From Actinomycetes bacterium (GTDB taxonomy: Bacteria; Bacillota_I; Bacilli_A; RF39; UBA660), in assembly GCA_021152765.1 (NCBI GenBank), contig JAGKUT010000070.1:1-5246 (forward strand): 5,246 nucleotides of DNA, given 5' to 3'. The notes under the pieces were generated by a model. That model did no database searches. It worked only from the letters and a program-made list of their open reading frames with translations, and had not been told where the DNA came from. Position 1 is the stretch's first letter. Every line of letters begins with the position of its first letter. Of this stretch, positions 4,385-5,246 are shown one piece after another. The position numbers were made by a program, and so were the translations under genes.

Positions 4385-5246
4385 ATGAAAAAGAAAGTTT
4401 TAGGTATTATGTGTGCTTTAGTTGTATTTACTGGTTGTAGTAAATCTCCTAAATTAAGCAATGGTGAAGAAGTTATTGCTTCTGTTGATGGTAAGGATTT
4501 TACTGCAAATGAATTATATGACGCAATGAAAGAACAGTACGGTACATCCGCTTTAATTAATTTAGTTGATTCTTATATTGCTAATAAAGAGATGGAGGAT
4601 AATGAAGCTGCTAGTGTTTATGCAGATTCTATGATTTCTCAATACAAATTACAATATAAACAATATGGAATGGATTTCAGTCAAGCTTTAGCTAGTGCTG
4701 GTTATGCATCTGAAGATGATTTTAAAAAGGTTTTAATTTCAGATTATAAGATGAATGAAATTACTAAGAATTATTTAAAAGAAGATGTAACTGATAAAGA
4801 AATTGAAAAATATTATAAAGATAAAATTTCTGAGGAATTAAATGTTAAACACATTTTAATTATTCCTGATGTTAAGGAAGGAGCTACTGAGCAAGAGAAA
4901 ACTGATGCAGAAACAGCTGCTTATAATAAAGCAATCGATTTAATTAATATGTTAAATCAAGGTGCTGATTTTGAACAATTAGCTCGTGATAATTCAGGTG
5001 ATACTGCTAGTGCTAGTAACGGTGGTGTTATTAACAATGTTACAAAAGAGAATTATGTTTCTGAATTCTATGATGCTGCTTATAATCTAGAAGAAGGAAA
5101 ATATACTACTACTCCTGTTAAATCTCAATATGGATATCATATTATATATTTAGTTAAGAAAAATGAAAAAGAGCCTATTGAAAATTTAAAGGATACTATT
5201 AAAGATTCAATTGTTACTGAAAAGTTACAAAATGATCAAAATCTAC
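4385..5246 (+). CDS. prsA: PrsA-type foldase lipoprotein (parvulin peptidyl-prolyl isomerase), 3' end outside window
   Basis: Extracytoplasmic, membrane-anchored chaperone/isomerase that helps exported proteins fold after Sec translocation; in known Bacilli its clients include penicillin-binding proteins. The window holds 287 codons with no stop, and Bacillus PrsA is about 290 residues, so most of the protein is present. The N-terminus MKKKVLGIMCALVVFTGCSK is a lipoprotein signal with lipidated Cys18. The lipobox is F-T-G-C, with Phe where Leu is usual. A SurA-like N-terminal helical region runs to about residue 150 (VIASVDGKDFTANELYDAM opens it). The parvulin domain follows at about 153-258: NVKHILI with His156, GADFEQLARDNSGD, ASNGG, EFYDAAYNLEEGKYTTTPV and YGYHII with His252. 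A C-terminal helical segment is starting at the edge. A PpiC/SurA-like lipoprotein without proven foldase role is the alternative. It is divergent from the tiny-protein pair. Confidence 0.92.
   Translation, partial: MKKKVLGIMCALVVFTGCSKSPKLSNGEEVIASVDGKDFTANELYDAMKEQYGTSALINLVDSYIANKEMEDNEAASVYADSMISQYKLQYKQYGMDFSQALASAGYASEDDFKKVLISDYKMNEITKNYLKEDVTDKEIEKYYKDKISEELNVKHILIIPDVKEGATEQEKTDAETAAYNKAIDLINMLNQGADFEQLARDNSGDTASASNGGVINNVTKENYVSEFYDAAYNLEEGKYTTTPVKSQYGYHIIYLVKKNEKEPIENLKDTIKDSIVTEKLQNDQNL

Noticed and set aside
1..5246. CRISPR array, tRNA/rRNA genes, insertion sequence or prophage signals
   Set aside because: No spaced repeat array, cloverleaf, rRNA segment, transposase or terminal inverted repeats were seen. 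The content is core chromosomal.
1..5246. Mycoplasma-type code (TGA as tryptophan), suggested by the very low GC
   Set aside because: Tryptophans in the genes I checked are encoded by TGG, and the long genes are full length without needing TGA read-through. The lack of TGA stops among six genes is too small a sample to interpret.

Overview
This window looks like part of a very AT-rich, low-GC Gram-positive (Bacillota, Bacilli-like) chromosome. The signs are strong AGGAGG-type ribosome binding sites, a division and cell wall (dcw) cluster headed by mraZ, a class B penicillin-binding protein with C-terminal PASTA repeats, and a PrsA-type lipoprotein foldase. Tryptophan is read from TGG, and six of the six visible genes with both ends in the window stop at TAA or TAG. 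The genetic code is therefore the standard bacterial one, not the Mycoplasma code, despite the base composition. The exact lineage cannot be fixed from the sequence alone.

Layout, minus strand, right to left. Two tiny single-span membrane proteins (28 and 35 residues) lie at 4237 to 4031. The larger-ORF view misses them, but both have excellent Shine-Dalgarno sites. The 28-residue one strongly resembles the YjcZ-type 'tiny transmembrane' sporulation proteins of Bacilli. An AT-rich hairpin with a U-tract (3995-4024) closes this pair. The dcw operon follows: a near-consensus promoter with an A-tract UP-like element, then four exact 10-bp-phased TGG repeats (a MraZ box), then mraZ, rsmH, ftsL-like and pbpB, packed with 2 to 12 nt between them. 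After pbpB there is a hairpin with a T-run, and then a ribosome binding site at the very edge. That site shows another co-directional gene (mraY or murE by synteny) starting just outside the window.

Layout, plus strand. prsA begins at 4385, is divergent from the tiny-protein pair, and runs off the right edge.

How the parts fit together. MraZ should repress its own operon through the repeats. RsmH methylates 16S rRNA. FtsL and PBP2B are core divisome partners that build the septum. PrsA folds exported proteins, including penicillin-binding proteins in known Bacilli, outside the membrane. Most of the window is conserved core biology. The less ordinary parts are the tandem tiny membrane proteins, the four-unit operator that overlaps the mraZ ribosome binding site, and the possible alternative hairpins between pbpB and the next gene.
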